From: Actinomycetota bacterium
GTDB taxonomy: Bacteria; Actinomycetota; Actinomycetes; S36-B12
Length of the DNA stretch: 41,204 nucleotides
Assembly: GCA_030645615.1 (NCBI GenBank)
Contig: JAUSNB010000022.1
Coordinates: 1-41,204, forward strand
Reading direction: 5' to 3'
In this document: positions 41,070 to 41,204 of the stretch, piece after piece
Position numbering within the stretch: the stretch's first letter is position 1
Layout: each line of letters opens with the position of its first letter
Program-made: the position numbers and the translations under genes
The notes under the pieces: model-generated
Seen by the model: only the letters and a program-made list of their open reading frames with translations
Database searches by the model: none
Told to the model about the DNA's origin: nothing

Positions 41070-41204
41070 GGGCGTGTCTGATGGTTCATAGCCAGAACAG
41101 GACGATCGCGGCGAGAACCAGTGCGGCACGGTAGGTGCGGGCGTGCTTGTCGTACCTGGTGGCGATGCCGCGCCAGCTCTTGAGTCGGCAGAAGGCGCGT
41201 TCGA
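41070..41204 (-). mobile_element. IS5-family insertion sequence, right end
   Basis: The terminal sequence GGGCGTGTCTGATG (from 41070) resembles ends of the IS5/IS427 group, and is preceded by CTAG (41067-41070), a typical target of that group. The transposase gene runs off the window end. The left end lies outside, so the target duplication cannot be checked. Confidence 0.65.
41086..41204 (-). CDS. IS5-family transposase, C-terminal fragment
   Basis: Reading the minus strand from the window end gives ERAFCRLKSWRGIATRYDKH followed by ARTYRAALVLAAIVLFWL and a TGA at 41088-41086. This is the conserved C-terminus of IS5/IS427-type DDE transposases, including the catalytic glutamate of the ER-F-RLK-WR-I-TRYDK motif. 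The N-terminal part lies beyond the window. The gene ends 15 bp before the element end. Confidence 0.85.
   Translation of the reverse strand, partial: ERAFCRLKSWRGIATRYDKHARTYRAALVLAAIVLFWL

Noticed and set aside
1-41204. CRISPR array, tRNA or rRNA genes, prophage
   Set aside because: No regularly spaced repeats, no tRNA-like cloverleaf or conserved T-loop sequence, and no phage structural genes were seen on either strand.

Overview
This 41.2 kb window comes from a GC-rich (about 70% by eye) actinobacterial chromosome. The evidence is the neighbourhood miaB-miaA-dapF-hflX-dinG-lexA-nrdR-nrdJ, a ChiZ-like LysM gene divergent from lexA, SOS boxes of the Mycobacterium/Corynebacterium type (CGAAC-N4-GTTCG), a DUF222/13E12-type HNH gene, and many starts that look leaderless (TANNNT, then 6-7 nt, then ATG or GTG). 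The genus cannot be fixed from the sequence. I see no tRNA, rRNA, CRISPR array or prophage. Coding density is very high, and no stretch over 300 bases lacks a gene.

Layout. 1-570 is a frameshifted HNH endonuclease gene. 0.6-3.0 kb holds an AIM24-family gene divergent from an AspT/YidE-type transporter with RCK_C domains. 3.0-4.7 kb is a cysK-cysE cysteine synthesis operon. 4.8-8.9 kb holds YbaK, a rhodanese, a CDF metal transporter, a 41-residue membrane microprotein and a PAS-PAS-GGDEF-EAL protein with a degenerate GGDEF motif. 9.0-13.0 kb holds an amidase and a large membrane protein that joins a kinase-like domain to an LPG-synthase/flippase-type membrane domain. 13.0-15.9 kb holds a short ASCH protein, an unrecognised CxxC protein and a marR-MFS operon with a palindrome on the marR start codon. 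15.9-17.3 kb is a GabD-type aldehyde dehydrogenase.

17.3-26.3 kb is the DNA precursor and stress block: nrdR-nrdJ (B12-dependent ribonucleotide reductase) behind tandem NrdR boxes, a ChiZ-like LysM gene and lexA sharing a divergent control region with SOS boxes, a vapBC toxin-antitoxin pair, dinG and hflX. 26.4-35.0 kb is a FUSC-type permease gene followed by a formate module: fhs (formate-THF ligase), fdhD, and a soluble NAD-dependent Mo formate dehydrogenase (gamma, beta, alpha, delta) whose genes are chained by 4-nt stop/start overlaps. The module can route formate into one-carbon-folate or oxidise it to CO2 with NADH. 35.1-40.2 kb holds dapF, a GT4 glycosyltransferase divergent from a PIG-L deacetylase, and miaB-miaA. 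The right end has a small secreted protein, a small lipoprotein and the edge of an IS5-family element.

No wholly new multi-gene system is evident. The most interesting signals are regulatory: a 32-bp near-perfect SOS 'double operator', helically phased CCTGTKGA repeats in the nrdR leader, the start-codon palindrome of marR, and a recurrent leaderless promoter pattern. The kinase-flippase fusion and the CC-motif microprotein are the most interesting proteins.
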